This document shows positions 44,899 through 55,382 of a DNA stretch of 64,000 nt, piece by piece. The notes under the pieces were generated by a model. The model searched no databases. It worked only from the letters and a program-made list of their open reading frames with translations, and was not told the DNA's origin. The first letter of the stretch is position 1, and each line of letters starts with the position of its first letter. Both the position numbers and the translations under genes were made by a program. The DNA is from Marinobacter salarius (GTDB lineage: Bacteria; Pseudomonadota; Gammaproteobacteria; Pseudomonadales; Oleiphilaceae): the NCBI GenBank assembly GCA_000831005.1, contig CP007152.1, positions 806,001 through 870,000 of the forward strand, given 5' to 3'.

Positions 44899-45297
44899 TT
44901 AGCTTCGCTGCGTTCTGCGGCCCGCTAGGAGCGGAGTCAACCAATTGGTGACCAACATGATCGCAAATGATAAAAAAAGTGCCGCTATATCAAGCGACGG
45001 AATCCATTTGAACACCATCGTAAACAGGATGGCGCACAGGATGAGCTTGCCGGCCTCACCCTGGTAAAAAGAACTCATGATCTGCCTGGCAGACCGCGCG
45101 CCGGAGTAGCGGAAAGCCTTGAAGGCAAAATAACCGTGGGGCAGAAGAAAAATAAGCCCCCCAAACAGTGCTGAATAACCGGCCACCTGGCTTTTAAAGA
45201 GGAATGCCAGACTGACGACGACCAATACCACACTTTCTATTACAAACCATCGTGCGATGGGCGGACGCTGTATCCCACCCTGTTCAGCCTTCGTCAT
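44899..45297 (-). CDS. atpI: ATP synthase protein I
   Basis: Small membrane protein (132 residues) encoded first in the operon and thought to assist c-ring assembly. Four hydrophobic helices are seen (FVIESVVLVVVSLAFLF, ALFGGLIFLLPHGYFAFKAF, KLILCAILFTMVFKWI, ALFLSFAIMLVTNWL). I chose ATG 45297 (MTKAEQGG...); the longer open frame to 45501 has Cys- and Arg-rich sequence unlike AtpI. Confidence 0.9.
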   Translation of the reverse strand: MTKAEQGGIQRPPIARWFVIESVVLVVVSLAFLFKSQVAGYSALFGGLIFLLPHGYFAFKAFRYSGARSARQIMSSFYQGEAGKLILCAILFTMVFKWIPSLDIAALFLSFAIMLVTNWLTPLLAGRRTQRS

Positions 45298-45610
45298 GGT
45301 ATTTCCCGGTTGCCACACCGCTTTGGTTCGGTGCCGTTTATTAATTAGACAATCGCACCGATACAAGCGCCGCAGATTATATGTGTTCAATCTACACGAA
45401 TCAACAAAACCGGAACGGTCGCTCCGCCCCGAAACACGCAGAAAAACTGGCGTTGGGGGGCATGAGGGACACAAATAGACACCAACATGAAGGGGCAGCA
45501 CTATATGTAGTGGTACCTAGTCAAAACTGACCTTTGGTACCCCGCCGTTGGTCGCAGAGTGCCAACACTAAATTGTTAACAGTGGCGCTATGGAAACCCT
45601 GCCAGGGACG
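45298..45610. other. Upstream region of the ATP synthase operon
   Basis: About 310 nt between parB and atpI. It must carry the atp promoter on the minus strand. A/T-rich tracts near 45340-45385 fit, but I cannot pick a single convincing -35/-10 pair. No gene or clear terminator is seen. Confidence 0.45.
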
Positions 45611-46483
45611 TTACTTGATATGGCCTAAAATGCCATCCAGTTCGTCGAGAGAGGTGTATTCGATAACCAGCTTGCCCTTGCCACGCTGGCCATGGTCGAT
45701 CGACACCCGGGCACCGAGTCGCTCGGCCAGGTCGTCCTGCAGGGCACGGATGTTCGGATCCACTTCACCCTTGGCTTTCTTGCGGTTCGGCGATTCCTGT
45801 TGCACCCGGCGAACCAGGGCTTCCGTCTGCCGCACTGACAGGGATTTCGCGACCACCTGTCGCGCCACCTGCATCTGCTGCTCGGGTTGAAGCGTAAGCA
45901 TGGCCCGACCATGACCCATTTCCAGATCACCGTGCTCCAGCATGACACGAACGTCTTCCGACAGGCTGATCAGCCGCAGCAGGTTGGTGATGGTGGTACG
46001 GGACTTCCCCACCGCTTCCGCGACCTGAGCCTGGGTCAGGCCGAACTCATCCTGCAGGCGTTGTAGCGCAAAGGCTTCTTCGATGGGATTGAGGTTCTCG
46101 CGCTGGATATTCTCAATCAGCGCCATGGCGATAGCGGCATCATCCGGCACGTCGCGGATAATGGCGGGAATGCGGTCGAGCTCGGCCATCTGGGTGGCTC
46201 GCCAGCGGCGCTCGCCAGCGATCAGCTCAAAGCGGCCTTCGGCAATCGGACGCACCACCACGGGCTGCATCACGCCCTGCTGGCGAATGGAGTCAGCCAG
46301 TTCCTGCAGGGCCGCCGGATCCATGTCACGGCGAGGCTGGAACCGGCCACGCTGGATCAGGTCGATCGGAACTTCCCGGAGCTCACCATCGTGATCCTTC
46401 AGTTCCTGGTCCAGGTTGACCCTGGAGCCCTGCAACAGAGCGCCCAGTCCGCGCTCACCCAGTCCTCGTTTCTTCGCCGCCAT
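45611..46483 (-). CDS. parB: Chromosome-partitioning protein ParB
   Basis: CTPase clamp that loads at parS near the origin. It starts MAAKKRGLGERGLGALL, with the CTP motif region ELIAGERRWRATQMA, a helix-turn-helix (GLTQAQVAEAVGKSRTTITNLLRL) and a C-terminal dimerisation tail. Length is about 290 residues. I chose ATG 46483; upstream in-frame ATGs are possible. It follows parA by about 50 nt. I did not find a consensus parS site by eye in the window. Confidence 0.95.
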   Translation of the reverse strand: MAAKKRGLGERGLGALLQGSRVNLDQELKDHDGELREVPIDLIQRGRFQPRRDMDPAALQELADSIRQQGVMQPVVVRPIAEGRFELIAGERRWRATQMAELDRIPAIIRDVPDDAAIAMALIENIQRENLNPIEEAFALQRLQDEFGLTQAQVAEAVGKSRTTITNLLRLISLSEDVRVMLEHGDLEMGHGRAMLTLQPEQQMQVARQVVAKSLSVRQTEALVRRVQQESPNRKKAKGEVDPNIRALQDDLAERLGARVSIDHGQRGKGKLVIEYTSLDELDGILGHIK

Positions 46484-46534
46484 GGTGTTTGTCATTCTTC
46501 CCGATGAAATATCTGTGTGCAAAGGAGAGGTAGT

Positions 46535-47329
46535 TTACACGGCAACCGCCGCGGATGTCTTTTGCGATCCATGCCGGCGTACCATCTCACCAGCCAGAGC
46601 CAGATAGGCCACCGCGCCCTTGGACGCGCGGTCGTACTTCAGGGCCGGCATACCATAGCTGGGGGCTTCCGCCAGCCTCACGTTGCGGGGGATCACCACG
46701 CGGTAGACCTTGTCACCGAAAAACTCGTTGAGCTGACTGGACACATCCAGAGTCAGGCTGTTGCGGGGGTCATACATGGTGCGCAGGATGCCTTCCACCT
46801 GCAGATCCGGGTTGACGGTCTCCTGAATCTGCTCAACCGTGTTCATCAAGGCCGCCAGACCTTCCAGGGCATAGTATTCGCACTGCATGGGAATCAGCAC
46901 CGTATCCGCCGCTGACAGCGCATTGACGGTCAGCAGGCTGAGGGACGGCGGGCAGTCGATCAGGATGTAGTCGTAGTTCTCCCGCACCTTGTTCAGGGCC
47001 AGGCGCAGGCGATGCTCGCGGCCGATTTCGTTCATCAGCTCCACTTCGGCGGCGGTCAGGTCGCCGTTAGCCGGCAGTATGTCAAACCCAGAGACTTCGG
47101 CCCGGAAAATCACCTCGGCTGCCGTTGCCCGTTTGGTGAGCATGTCGTAGCCGGAGAGCTCCAGGGCATTCTTATCCACACCACTGCCCATGGTGGCGTT
47201 GCCCTGGGGGTCCATATCCACCAGTAACACGCGGCGCTTGGTTGCGGCCAATGACGCAGCCAGGTTGACGCAGGTGGTGGTTTTACCCACACCGCCTTTT
47301 TGATTGGTCACTGCAATCACACGCGCCAT
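46535..47329 (-). CDS. parA: Chromosome-partitioning ATPase ParA
   Basis: Deviant Walker ATPase, 264 residues. KGGVGKTTTCVNLAASLA is the Walker A; DMDPQGNATMG and IDCPPSLSLLTVNAL follow. ATG 47329 is chosen over longer frames since MARVIAVTNQKGG is the usual start. It overlaps the rsmG end by 13 nt. The rsmG-parA-parB order is typical of origin-proximal DNA. Confidence 0.97.
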   Translation of the reverse strand: MARVIAVTNQKGGVGKTTTCVNLAASLAATKRRVLLVDMDPQGNATMGSGVDKNALELSGYDMLTKRATAAEVIFRAEVSGFDILPANGDLTAAEVELMNEIGREHRLRLALNKVRENYDYILIDCPPSLSLLTVNALSAADTVLIPMQCEYYALEGLAALMNTVEQIQETVNPDLQVEGILRTMYDPRNSLTLDVSSQLNEFFGDKVYRVVIPRNVRLAEAPSYGMPALKYDRASKGAVAYLALAGEMVRRHGSQKTSAAVAV

Positions 47330-47994
47330 GACTCGCCTCCTGTCGTGAAATTCTGATGGCTGGAATCCCGACCGATCACCAGCAGGTGCCGGTCGCCGTC
47401 CGAGCCAGGTACCGATAATGACTGTCGGGATGTTACCTGCCAACCCACTGGCAGGACAGCCACCTCATCATCCGGAAACTGGCCTTTCATGGCAAGGAAC
47501 TCGCCCTCATCCACAAGCAGATGCCCGCACCAGTTGACGAGGTTATCCAGTGCCGTAAACGCTCGACTGCTGATCTGCTGGTATCGGATCGCGGGATCAC
47601 AGCTTTCAGCCCGGCCGTGAATGATCTCCACATTCTTCAGGCCGAGTTCCAGCACACACTGGGTCAGGAAGCGGGTTTTCTTGCTGTTGCTGTCCAGTAG
47701 GGTAAAACGCCTTTCGGGCAACGTGATTGCGAGGGGGATGCCAGGCAACCCGCCTCCGGCGCCAACATCCAGCAGATGGTCCGCGGTAACAAATGGCAGG
47801 ATACTGAGGCTGTCCAACAACTGGCGCGACACCATCTGTCGTGGCTCCCGTACAGCCGTCAGGTTATAGGCCCGGTTCCACTTATTCAGCAGGGCCAGAA
47901 ACGCCAGCAACTGTTGCTGGCTGGCGCTGCCCAGTTCCAGGTTGAGGTCAGCCAGGCCCTGGGTGAGCTGGCGTTGCCAGAGTGCGTCGCTCAT
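47317..47994 (-). CDS. rsmG: 16S rRNA (guanine-527-N7)-methyltransferase
   Basis: Rossmann SAM-dependent methyltransferase acting on G527 of 16S rRNA. The SAM motif LLDVGAGGGLPGIPLAI is clear, followed by LLDSNSKKTRFL and HGRAES. 225 residues, somewhat longer than the family average of about 210. It lies 8 nt after mnmG. Confidence 0.96.
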   Translation of the reverse strand: MSDALWQRQLTQGLADLNLELGSASQQQLLAFLALLNKWNRAYNLTAVREPRQMVSRQLLDSLSILPFVTADHLLDVGAGGGLPGIPLAITLPERRFTLLDSNSKKTRFLTQCVLELGLKNVEIIHGRAESCDPAIRYQQISSRAFTALDNLVNWCGHLLVDEGEFLAMKGQFPDDEVAVLPVGWQVTSRQSLSVPGSDGDRHLLVIGRDSSHQNFTTGGESWRV

Positions 47995-48002
47995 GGGCGC
48001 AC

Positions 48003-49889
48003 TCAGGCGGATTGCTTGCGCAGCAGGTCGCGCTTCTTGAGATGCACCAGCACCTGGGAAATGGCGGCCGGGGTCACGCCCTGGATGCGTGAGGCCTGGG
48101 CCACGGTTTCCGGCCGTACTTCCTTGAGCTTCTGCTTGATCTCGTTGGACAGGCCACCAATGGCATCAAAATCAATATCATCCGGTAAACGGGTATTTTC
48201 ATTCCGGCGCAGACGCTCGATTTCGTCCGCCTGACGGGAGATATAACCCTCGTACTTGATCTCGATTTCCACCTGATCCGCCACCGCCGGGTCGTCTGCT
48301 TGGCCTTCGGCCATGTCAGCAATGTGGCGATAGTTGATTTCCGGGCGCCGCAGCAGCTCTGCGAGTGTCTGGTCTCGGTTCATGGGCTGACGCAGGTGGC
48401 TGTTAGCGGCGTCGCCGCCAGATGTTCCCGGATGAATGCGCGTGGTTTCCAGGCGCTGACGTTCTGCGGCGATGGCTTCACGCTTGCTGTTAAAGGCCTG
48501 CCAACGCTGGTCATCCACCAACCCGAGCTTGTGGCCGGTTTCCGTCAGGCGAAGGTCGGCGTTGTCCTCCCGCAGGATCAGCCGGTATTCAGCACGGCTG
48601 GTAAACATACGGTACGGCTCGGAGGTACCCATGGTGATCAGGTCGTCCACCAGAACGCCGAGGTAGGCTTCGTCACGGCGGGGGTACCATTCGTCCTTGT
48701 CCTGAGCACGCAATGCCGCGTTGATACCTGCGAGAAGGCCCTGGGCACCGGCTTCTTCATAACCGGTAGTGCCATTGATCTGGCCCGCAAAGTACAAGCC
48801 CTGGATGAACTTGGTTTCCAGGGTGTGGCGCAGATCCTGTGGGTTCAGGAAGTCGTACTCGATGGCGTAGCCGGGCCGCGTAATGTGGGCATTCTCGAAG
48901 CCGGGAATGGTGCGCACAGCCGCCAACTGAATATCGAACGGCAGACTGGTGGAGATGCCGTTGGGGTATAGCTCATTCGTCGTCAGCCCTTCCGGCTCCA
49001 CGAAAATCTGGTGCGAGTCCTTGTCGGCAAACCGGTTGACCTTGTCCTCGATGGACGGGCAATAGCGAGGCCCGATGCCTTCGATGTTACCGGCAAACAT
49101 GGGCGACCGGTCAAAGCCACTGCGAATGATGTCGTGGGTTTGTTCGGTGGTGCGGGTAACGTAGCAACAGACCTGTTCAGGATGCTGGTTGCGGGAACCC
49201 AGGAAGGACATCACCGGCGCCGGGTCATCACCCCATTGCTCCTGCATCACGGAGAAATCCACGCTGCGGGCATCGATACGGGGTGGGGTGCCGGTTTTCA
49301 AGCGCCCGACGTTGAACGGCAGTTCCCGCAGACGCTGTGCCAGCGCATTGGCCGGTGCGTCACCGGCACGGCCACCGGAATGCTGCTGCATGCCGATGTG
49401 GATAACACCGCCAAGGAAGGTTCCGGTGGTCAGCACCACCGTGGGCGCGCGAAAACGGATGCCCGACTGGGTCACCACGCCGGTGATGCGCTCGCCATCC
49501 ACAATCAGGTCGTCAGCAGCCTGCTGGAACAGCGTCAGGTTGGGCTGGTTCTCGAGGATCTCGCGGATCGCCGCCTTGTACAGCACCCGGTCTGCCTGGG
49601 CGCGGGTGGCTCGTACTGCCGGCCCCTTGCGCGAGTTGAGCACGCGGAACTGGATGCCCGCCTTGTCAGTCGCCATCGCCATGGCGCCACCGAGAGCATC
49701 GATTTCCTTGACCAGATGACTCTTGCCGATGCCGCCAATGGCGGGGTTGCAGGACATCTGACCCAGGGTCTCGATGTTGTGGGTCAGCAGCAGGGTCTGG
49801 GAGCCCATGCGTGCAGCCGCCAGAGCGGCTTCAGTGCCGGCATGGCCACCACCAATGACTATGACATCGAAACGGGTCGGATAATCCAC
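48003..49889 (-). CDS. mnmG: tRNA uridine 5-carboxymethylaminomethyl modification enzyme MnmG
   Basis: FAD protein that with MnmE modifies U34 of several tRNAs. It starts [20 protein letters not shown] (FAD motif), with [15 protein letters not shown] and, later, TSRAEYRL. 628 residues, complete. It is the first gene of the mnmG-rsmG-parA-parB run, transcribed away from the DnaA-box region just upstream. Confidence 0.98.
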   Translation of the reverse strand: MDYPTRFDVIVIGGGHAGTEAALAAARMGSQTLLLTHNIETLGQMSCNPAIGGIGKSHLVKEIDALGGAMAMATDKAGIQFRVLNSRKGPAVRATRAQADRVLYKAAIREILENQPNLTLFQQAADDLIVDGERITGVVTQSGIRFRAPTVVLTTGTFLGGVIHIGMQQHSGGRAGDAPANALAQRLRELPFNVGRLKTGTPPRIDARSVDFSVMQEQWGDDPAPVMSFLGSRNQHPEQVCCYVTRTTEQTHDIIRSGFDRSPMFAGNIEGIGPRYCPSIEDKVNRFADKDSHQIFVEPEGLTTNELYPNGISTSLPFDIQLAAVRTIPGFENAHITRPGYAIEYDFLNPQDLRHTLETKFIQGLYFAGQINGTTGYEEAGAQGLLAGINAALRAQDKDEWYPRRDEAYLGVLVDDLITMGTSEPYRMFTSRAEYRLILREDNADLRLTETGHKLGLVDDQRWQAFNSKREAIAAERQRLETTRIHPGTSGGDAANSHLRQPMNRDQTLAELLRRPEINYRHIADMAEGQADDPAVADQVEIEIKYEGYISRQADEIERLRRNENTRLPDDIDFDAIGGLSNEIKQKLKEVRPETVAQASRIQGVTPAAISQVLVHLKKRDLLRKQSA

Positions 49890-50087
49890 AACATCACCTC
49901 GGCAAACGGGGACTCAGAAAAATTCTCGGTCTCAGGAAACTGCCTGAAAATCAGGGCGGGGAGTATAACGCCTCACCCGGTAAATTGCAGTCAGAATGTG
50001 CAAATTTTAACCAGACAGGCGGGGTTATCGAAAGACCTCGAGCATTACCTACCCGATACATAGGGTTCCACGCCGGGTTTCACGAAT

Positions 50088-50276
50088 AGTGGATAACCGA
50101 AATCTGACAGATATCAGCGGCTTGTAGACACCTTCTCAGAAAACTTTTCAAGAAAGTTATCCACATATCAGATGTACCCTATAACGCCTTATTATTCAAT
50201 CTAACTATTTGTTTTAAATAACTTATTTTTGTTCTAACCAAAGCTTATCCGAAGGTTATCCAATAAATTATCCACA
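50088..50276. other. Origin-like region with DnaA boxes
   Basis: Within the 408 nt gap between mnmG and the efflux gene are two perfect TTATCCACA boxes (50157-50165 and 50268-50276), near-matches TTATCCAAT (50256-50264) and TTATCCGAA (50245-50253), and a reverse near-box (50088-50096). The stretch 50188-50232 is almost entirely A/T and suits an unwinding element. The rest of the gap (49890-50087, 50277-50297) shows nothing else. Confidence 0.6.
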
Positions 50277-50297
50277 GTTTGGTGCTGCCTGCGGTCG

Positions 50298-53200
50298 TCA
50301 GAACTGATCCATCTCTTTTGATTGCGGGGCGGCCGTCATGCCGCGACCACCAGGAGACTGGCTGGCCTGTTGTTCAAGCTCCAGTGCAATCGCGTTGGTG
50401 GATTTGGCAAACCGTGCCAACAGGTTGTATAGCACCGGAATAATAAACAGGGTCAGGGTGGTGGCGAACACCAGCCCGCCGAGGATCACGATACCGATCG
50501 ACGCCCGGCTTTCCGCCCCCGCGCCCGTTGCGAGCACCAAAGGCACGGCACCGAAGACCGTGGATATGGTGGTCATCAACACCGGCCGGAAGCGCAGGCT
50601 GGCACCTTCCAAAATCGCGTCCCTCACTTCATAGCCCTTATCCCGGAGCTGGTTGGCAAACTCGACAATCAATATGCCGTTCTTCGCCATCAACCCCAGC
50701 AACATGATGATGCCGATCTGGCTGTAGATGTTCAGGCTGATGCCGGCCCACCACAGGCCCAGCAGGCTCCGGTAACCGCCAATGGGACCGACAGCATGAT
50801 GATCAGCGGGTGAATCCAGCTTTCGAACTGGGCAGCCAGCACCAGGAAGACAATCACGAATGCCAGGCCAAAAGTGACGTAGATCGCCGACGACGATTCC
50901 TGGAATTCCCGCGATAGCCCTTTGTAGCTTACCCTTGCCTCCGGCGGCAGGTTATCCACAGCCAGGTTGTTCAGATACGTCAGTGCCGCCCCAAGATCAT
51001 AGCCATCGGCCAGGGAGGCACTGATGACAACCGCCGGCAAGCGGTCGATGCGTCTCAGGTCGGGATTGGCGCCGATCTCCTCCACCGACACCAGCGCCTG
51101 GAGAGGGATCAGGGTGCCTCCCTCACGGGGGCGCAGGAAAATCTGCCCCAGGTCCGACGGCGTTGCCCGGTCAGCGTCCGCGGCCTGGAGGATGACATCG
51201 TATTCGCGTCCGCGGTCCAGGTAGGTGGTGACTTGCCGTGATGCCAGCATGGTCTGCAGTGTCAGGCCCACATCCTCAATGGTGACATCCAGGTCCGCGG
51301 CGCGCTCCCGGTCGATGGATACGCGCAGTTCGGGGCGGGTCAGTTCGAAATCAGTGTCCAGATTCAGCAGGTTCGGGTTGTCCTTCGCCCGCTCGACGAT
51401 TTCCTCGCTCCAGGCCTGCACACTTTCGTAATCCGGCCCGGCCACTACGAATTCCACTGGTTGATCAAAGCCGCGCTGCCCAAGCCCCGGTGGGTTCACC
51501 GCAATCGCGCGAATACCTGTGACCTGGCTAAGCTTGCCTCGCAGCTCGCTGGTGATCTGCTGTTGTTTGATCTCACGGTCTTCCCAGGGCACCAGGCCCA
51601 TGATCATGAACGCGTTGTCCTCTTCGTCGCGGAAGCCCACGATCGACAACAACCGATTGGAGACACCGTCTTCCAGATAGGGCAACAGTTCCTGCTCCGC
51701 CTGACGCACGTAATGATCGGTGAACTCGACCGTCGAGCCCCGGGGGGCACTGGTCGGCATGATGATCACGCCCCGGTCTTCCGTAGGCGCCAACTCCTGC
51801 GGCAATCTTGGAAAAATCGCTGTGGCAACGATAAGCCCGACAAGCCCAAGTCCCAGCAACAATCCGGGCTGGTTGAGGGCGAATCGGAGCATGCGTTCGT
51901 AACCATGGGTCAGGCCATTGAGCACTTTTTCACTGGCCGCCCACAAGCGATGTCCTTCCGCCGATTCCGGGCTGTGTCGCAACCATTTTGAACACAGCAT
52001 GGGCGCCAGGGTGAGCGCCACCAGGCTGGACACCACCACCGCCGCCGCCAGGGTGAAGCCAAACTCGGCAAACAGTCGCCCGATGTTGCCGCCCATAAAC
52101 GAAATCGGCACAAACACCGCCACCAGGGTGAGCGTGGTGGCAATAACGGCAAAGGCCACCTGCTTGGCGCCGCGATAGGACGCCAGCAGTGGCGGTTCGC
52201 CCTCATCGATCCGGCGCTGGATGTTTTCCAACATGACGATGGCGTCGTCCACCACCAGACCAATGGCCAGAATGACTGCAAGCAGGGTCAGTACGTTGAT
52301 GGAGAAACCGAGGAAGCCCAGCCCGATAAAGGCGCCGATAACCGCCACCGGGATGGTCACCGCCGGTATCAAGGTGGCCCGCCAGGACCGCAGGAACAGG
52401 AAGATCACCAGAATGACCAGGGACACCGCAATGGCGAGCGTAAACACCACTTCCTTGATCGACGCGCGGATGAATATCGACTCGTCGTAGCTTTCGGCAA
52501 TGGTCACTTCCGGGGGCAGGGTCTCGCGTATCTTCTCCAGCTCCGCACGCACGGCATCGGACACTGCCACCGTGTTGGCCTTGGATTGACGAATGATGCC
52601 CATGCCGATTGCAGTCTTGCCGTTGGCCCGCAGTCGGCTGACATCGGACTCAACCCCCATCTGGACATTGGCCACCTCGCCGAGGCGCAGAAGATCATTG
52701 CCGTCGCGACGAATCACCAGATCACGGAACTGCTCCACATTGGTGAGCCGGCCTTCTGCACGCACCGTGAAGTTACGGGTGGAAGAGTCCACCGAGCCGG
52801 CGGGCAGTTCAACGTTATTGGCCCTCAGTGAGCGCTCGACCTCGGCCACGGTGATATCCCGCGCGGCCAACCGTTCACGGTCCAGCCAGACCCGGATGGC
52901 GTAGCGCCGCTCACCACCAATGCGTACGTCGGCAACGCCATCCAGCACGGACAGTCGGTCGGCAAGCACCCGTTCGGCAAAATCGCTCAATTCCGCACTG
53001 TCCCAGATGTCACTGCGCAGGGTCACCCACATCATCGGGCGGGCGTCCGAGTCGGCCTTCTGGACCACCGGCGCCTCAGCCTCTTCGGGCAGCTGATCGG
53101 CAATGCGGGACACGGCATCGCGCACATCGTTGGCGGCGATGTCGACGTTGCGGGAAATGGTAAATTCGATACTGGTTCGGGATTCGCCCTGTTCGGTGGA

Positions 53201-53446
53201 GGACTCAATGGAGCGAATACCTTCAATCCCGCTGATAGCCCCTTCAACCACCTGAGTGATCTGGGTGTCCACCACTTCGGCGGCGGCGCCGATGTAATCC
53301 GTGGAAATGGACACCACGGGTGGGTCAATGTCCGGATACTCCCGCACAGGAAGCCCCAGCAACGCCGCCAACCCGAAAACTACAATAAGAAGACTGAGAA
53401 CCGTCGCAAAGACAGGGCGTTTGATGGAGACATCAGACAGGATCAC
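50298..53446 (-). CDS. RND multidrug efflux permease, AcrB/HAE1 type (frameshifted once)
   Basis: Inner-membrane trimeric proton-driven pump, about 1,049 residues when joined. Helix 1 (KRPVFATVLSLLIVVFGLAAL), PVREYPDIDPPVVSI, the proton-relay Asp pair in AIGLVVDDAIVMLEN and the C-terminal MLLGLMAKNGILIVEFA are typical. The break near 50767 needs one base, giving VTGALLGLWWAGISLNIYSQIG. The start is GTG 53446, only 4 nt after the adaptor stop. Substrates are unknown; an outer-membrane partner is not encoded nearby, so a shared TolC-like channel is likely. Confidence 0.93.
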
Positions 53447-53450
53447 GGTT

Positions 53451-54543
53451 CAGGACTCCAGGGAGTTGGCAAAGCGGTTGTCGGGAATCACGTTTTCCCC
53501 TTCCACCACACTGATCCTGTCGCCACTGCTCAATCTGTCCTGGCCGGTTACAATCACCTGCTCATCCAGCGACAGTCCGTCAACGATTTCCACCAGCCAG
53601 GCATCCGGGACCCCAGGGTCACCGAAACCCGTCGGGCGATACCGTCTTCGGCCACGAACACATACTTCTCGTCACCGCGAATCATTACTGCCTGCTCGGG
53701 AATGACCAGAGATTCTCGTTCGCGGAGTGTCAGCGTGGCCGACATGAACTGCCCAGGCCGAAGCTTGCCATCGGGATTGTCGATCAGCGCCCTGACCGGC
53801 AGTGTTCGGCTCAGTTCATCAATTCGCGTGCCCAACTCCACCAATTCACCGCCAAAGGTTTCCCCGGTATAGGCCGGCGACGTGCCCCGCACGGTCTGGC
53901 CAATGTGAATCTGGCCGAGGAAGCGCTCGGGGATTGCGAAGCCCAATTCCATTTTGGTGGTGGAATCCAGGGTGGCCACCGACGTGCCTGCACCGAGATA
54001 AGTTCCCAGGCTGATATCGGAAAGGCCAATAACCCCGGCAAATGGCGCTTCAATACGGTGGTTGTCGAGCCGGGTGCGGGCGGCCTCGCGCTGAGCTTCC
54101 GCCACATCGACAGCGGTGCGCAATTCATCCACCTGGGACTGGGATATGCTGTTGTTGGCCTGGAGTTTCCGGGCGCGATCAAACTGGCGACGGGCGTCGG
54201 AGAGGGTGGCTTCCGCCACCTGCAGATCGGCGCTGGCCTGACGATCATCCAGCCGCAGCAACAGGTCACCGGACTGGACCCGCTTTCCCGCATCAAGGTT
54301 CATTTCAACGACACGACCGCTGACTTCGGTGGTCAGTTCCACCTGATCTCGGGCCTGAAGGCTACCCACCGCCCTGACGGTGTCACTGACCAGCTCCATT
54401 TCGGGGGTGACCGTATTCACCTTGCTGGCAGGGCGTTCCCGCTGGGCGTCCGCCGCCTGCTCGCCGGTCAGATGCTGCCAGGAGAATGCCCCCCCGGCGG
54501 CCAAAGCCACGAGTACCAGAGCGATCAACCATTGCTTAACCAT
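53451..54543 (-). CDS. RND efflux periplasmic adaptor (frameshifted once)
   Basis: Membrane-fusion protein that bridges the RND pump to an outer-membrane channel. ATG 54543 gives VKQWLIALVLVALAAGGAFSW, an N-terminal anchor. The lipoyl half-motifs (VELTTEVSGRVVEMNLDAGK, HRIEAPFAGVIGLSDISLG) enclose a helical hairpin. Near 53597 one G is missing (TGGTGG for TGGGTGG). Restoring it gives PGWVEIVDGLSLDEQVIVTG and the end FANSLES. Length is about 364 residues. Confidence 0.92.
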
Positions 54544-54602
54544 AATTGCATTATCCGTCTGCTTGATTGTGCCCCAACAACCGGCTGAAGGTTCGACATG
54601 GG

Positions 54603-55163
54603 CTATCGTTTGCTGATCACCAGCACGATCTCCCCGACTTCTATCCCCCATTTTGTCATGGTGGTCTGGTTAATCAGGGTGTCCGGTGTAATCAGGTACA
54701 TCCAGTCATCCATGCGGACATCAATGGTGCCGTCGCCATAGGACACCCGCAGGACATAATTCATATTAATGGCATTGCCTTGCCAACGCATGGTGCCCGG
54801 CTCCACCACATCACCGGCATCGGCGTGCAATGCACCGTTGTCGGGTGTCAGCGTCCATACCCGGGTCTGGACTTCGCCGTCGTCGAAGCGGAACTCCTCA
54901 TTCAGAGTGCCGATGCCGTTGCTGTCCCAACTGGCGGAAATGTCCGCATCGAAAGTGCGAATCACTTCGCCCGAGAAATCCTTGACCACACCCCGGGCAG
55001 AAAGTTCGCCGGTAAAAAATTCCTGGGGCGTCAACACCGGCCCGCGGTCACTGTAATCCTCAAGCGACGGCCCGGCACAGCCCGCAAGCAACACTGTCGC
55101 CAACAATAACCAGAGACAGCGGGGCAGACCAGTGATCCTGTTGGTCCCAATCGATATTTGCAT
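54603..55163 (-). CDS. DUF3833 family lipoprotein
   Basis: A 186-residue lipoprotein, ATG 55163, signal peptide with lipobox LLAGCAGPSL. The body LTPQEFFTGELSARGVVKDFSGEVIRTFDADI with DDGEVQTRVWTL and MYLITPDTLINQTTMTKWG matches DUF3833, whose function is unknown. It lies 59 nt upstream of the adaptor gene on the same strand, so it may be cotranscribed with the pump. Confidence 0.87.
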   Translation of the reverse strand: MQISIGTNRITGLPRCLWLLLATVLLAGCAGPSLEDYSDRGPVLTPQEFFTGELSARGVVKDFSGEVIRTFDADISASWDSNGIGTLNEEFRFDDGEVQTRVWTLTPDNGALHADAGDVVEPGTMRWQGNAINMNYVLRVSYGDGTIDVRMDDWMYLITPDTLINQTTMTKWGIEVGEIVLVISKR

Positions 55164-55382
55164 GATATTTACACTCCCCTGGCGATTCAGAACGGATGGT
55201 CGGTCCTTCAAATACGCCTATAGCGTTGTTATCGATCATTAGGCAACGTCGACATCCATGCTCGCGTCATTTCAGCCAATTGTCCTTTCTGACAGGGGGC
55301 ATGGCGGTTTCCGTCAATGGCAGGTCGCCGGCAATGCCGTAAAACATCGGGCAATGGAAACAGAACCACAGAGGTATTTGCT

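Noticed and set aside
45611..50297. A parS site near parAB
   Set aside because: No TGTTTCACGTGAAACA-like palindrome was found; the nearest candidates around 50067-50085 lack symmetry.
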